The notes under the pieces were generated by a model. That model ran no database searches, had not been told where the DNA came from, and saw nothing but the letters and a program-made list of their open reading frames with translations. The translations under genes and the position numbers were made by a program. This document shows positions 52,932 through 53,506 of a DNA stretch of 53,506 nucleotides, one piece after another (the first letter of the stretch is position 1; each line of letters begins with the position of its first letter). The stretch is from positions 1 through 53,506 of the forward strand of contig NZ_CCAT010000041.1 in assembly GCF_000612845.1 (NCBI RefSeq), written 5' to 3'. Source of the stretch: Clostridium ihumii AP5 (GTDB lineage Bacteria > Bacillota > Clostridia > Clostridiales > Clostridiaceae).

Positions 52932-53363
52932 ATGTCTAATCCAAATTTAATAGAAGATAGAATTGATTTAAAGTGTCTTACTTTTGATTGCTTTTGTAAA
53001 TCAATAGATTTTTTAAAATCTGGTGAATTAAAAAACATATCCGTTGGTGAAAATACCACTATTGTTATCCTTACTAATTTTGGAATAATGGAAGGTATAC
53101 CATTAAAATTGAGCAATACTAAAGATACTCCAAGCGAAATTCTCATAAATGAATTAATTCCAAAAATATTTGAAATTCGTAATGATGAAATTATTAGACT
53201 TAAAGAAAAGAATGAGAATTTATCCTTAATAAATGATACCAGTTCAATATTATTAAAAGATGTTACCATAAGACCTTATTCTAATCCTGAGTGTATATCT
53301 CATATAAAATACTTAACTTTGTTTAGTGATCAAATTGTTGGAATTTCATTTGGAGAATTTTAA
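52932..53363 (+). CDS. hypothetical protein divergent from the lysis operon
   Basis: A 143-aa soluble protein. A middle part with beta-strand rhythm (TTIVILTNFGIMEGIPLKL) is followed by a charged helix (IFEIRNDEIIRLKEKNENL) and a further strand region. Some features recall Sm-like or regulator domains, but I recognise no family. GAAGGAGGTGA precedes the ATG at an ideal distance, and a strong terminator follows, so it is clearly a gene. It shares a 67-base intergenic region with the lysis operon, so it may regulate it; that is inference. Confidence 0.72.
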   Translation: MSNPNLIEDRIDLKCLTFDCFCKSIDFLKSGELKNISVGENTTIVILTNFGIMEGIPLKLSNTKDTPSEILINELIPKIFEIRNDEIIRLKEKNENLSLINDTSSILLKDVTIRPYSNPECISHIKYLTLFSDQIVGISFGEF

Positions 53364-53379
53364 TATTTAAAAATCAAAT

Positions 53380-53425
53380 ATAGAAGGAAGTGGTTATATT
53401 AAGCTACTTCCTTCTATATAAAAAT
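53380..53425 (+). terminator. terminator after the 143-aa gene
   Basis: Perfect 12-base arms ATAGAAGGAAGT (53380-53391) and its complement (53406-53417), then ATATAAAAATAGG. Confidence 0.8.
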
Positions 53426-53466
53426 AGGCAATAAAAAAGAACCATTATGGTACTGCTCTATTGCCT
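53426..53466 (-). terminator. second hairpin at the element end, minus-strand terminator
   Basis: AGGCAATA (53426-53433) with TATTGCCT (53459-53466) encloses the small palindrome ACCATTATGGT. Read on the minus strand it ends in TATTTTTAT, so it would stop a minus-strand transcript entering from the right, for example an intact rnpB just beyond the window. Confidence 0.6.
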
Positions 53467-53500
53467 TTTAATTATTATTTTTTAGTTCGTCTTATTTTTC

Positions 53501-53506
53501 TAAGCC
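53501..53506. repeat. possible start of the second attachment-site copy
   Basis: TAAGCC, the last six bases of the window, match 39870-39875, where the conserved rnpB core begins on this strand. The bases before it (CGTCTTATTTTTC) differ from the left copy. Only six bases can be compared, so chance is possible. Confidence 0.35.

Larger units (their letters stand above)
39870..53506. mobile_element. element integrated at the 3' end of rnpB (right end uncertain)
   Basis: The left border is the rnpB fragment. The following 13.6 kb carries typical accessory genes: a secretion-type ATPase, small regulators, a nuclease, a kinase and a phage-like lysis cassette. The last six bases (TAAGCC, 53501-53506) equal the first bases of the rnpB core at 39870-39875, so the right border may be exactly here, or the element may extend further. 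I find no integrase, relaxase or replication protein, so it may be defective, a satellite, or incompletely covered. Confidence 0.65.

Noticed and set aside
52865-53269. 134-codon minus-strand frame opposite the 143-aa gene
   Set aside because: No ribosome-binding site, and the plus-strand gene has an ideal one plus a terminator. The minus-strand frame is a shadow.
39870-53506. Complete prophage
   Set aside because: A lysis cassette is present, but no capsid, tail, terminase, portal or integrase gene can be recognised.
39870-53506. Complete conjugative element
   Set aside because: Only one secretion-type ATPase and two small membrane proteins are seen; no relaxase, coupling set or wall hydrolase of the VirB1 type within that operon.

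Overview
The window looks like chromosomal DNA of a low-GC, spore-forming, anaerobic Clostridium (cluster I type) with a mobile element at its right end. The grounds are the very AT-rich composition, strong AGGAGG ribosome-binding sites, some TTG/GTG starts, four tandem alpha/beta-type small acid-soluble spore protein (SASP) genes, an iron-dependent butanol-type alcohol dehydrogenase, and SAM-I and preQ1-I riboswitches. I cannot name the species.

Left and central chromosome (1-39.85 kb): murG; a spore-protein cluster (a 45-aa polar peptide plus four SASPs); a MarR regulator with a MATE exporter and a clear palindromic operator; queT under a preQ1-I riboswitch; recJ; the run mnmH - parE - parC - M16 peptidase; an operon of a 22-residue-repeat protein (DUF4116-like), a MoxR-type AAA ATPase and a VWA-like metallopeptidase; a phosphodiesterase, an acetyltransferase, an isochorismatase-like hydrolase, a YhfC-type membrane protease and a polysaccharide deacetylase; the methionine importer metNIQ behind two tandem SAM-I riboswitches; a further SASP-like gene; a Cof-type phosphatase; an alcohol dehydrogenase; a rhodanese lipoprotein; a ClC antiporter; cheV; and an operon of asparaginase, cutC and a ROK kinase. 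A diverged dispersed repeat (up to about 0.4 kb) occurs in at least three intergenic regions.

Right region (39.85-53.5 kb): a 3'-terminal fragment of the RNase P RNA gene, with its terminator, sits next to unrelated genes and no rnpB body. This is the expected scar of an element integrated at the 3' end of rnpB. The inserted DNA carries an operon of two small membrane proteins (one VirB2/TrbC-like in outline) and a HerA/VirB4-type ATPase; a divergent 27-aa hydrophobic peptide followed by a predicted structured RNA and terminator; small regulators (RHH-like, XRE); several unknown proteins; a membrane-anchored DNA/RNA nuclease; a Ser/Thr kinase; a DUF6575-like protein; and a lysis cassette (51-aa protein, BhlA/UviB-like protein, holin, GH25 endolysin). 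No integrase, relaxase, replication protein or virion structural gene is visible. The last six bases repeat the start of the rnpB core, so the window may stop exactly at the other end of the element, but six bases are weak evidence.

The most unusual part is this element: a minimal secretion or DNA-translocation module, a tiny hydrophobic peptide with a structured RNA, a nuclease, a kinase and a lysis cassette, without recognisable mobility genes.
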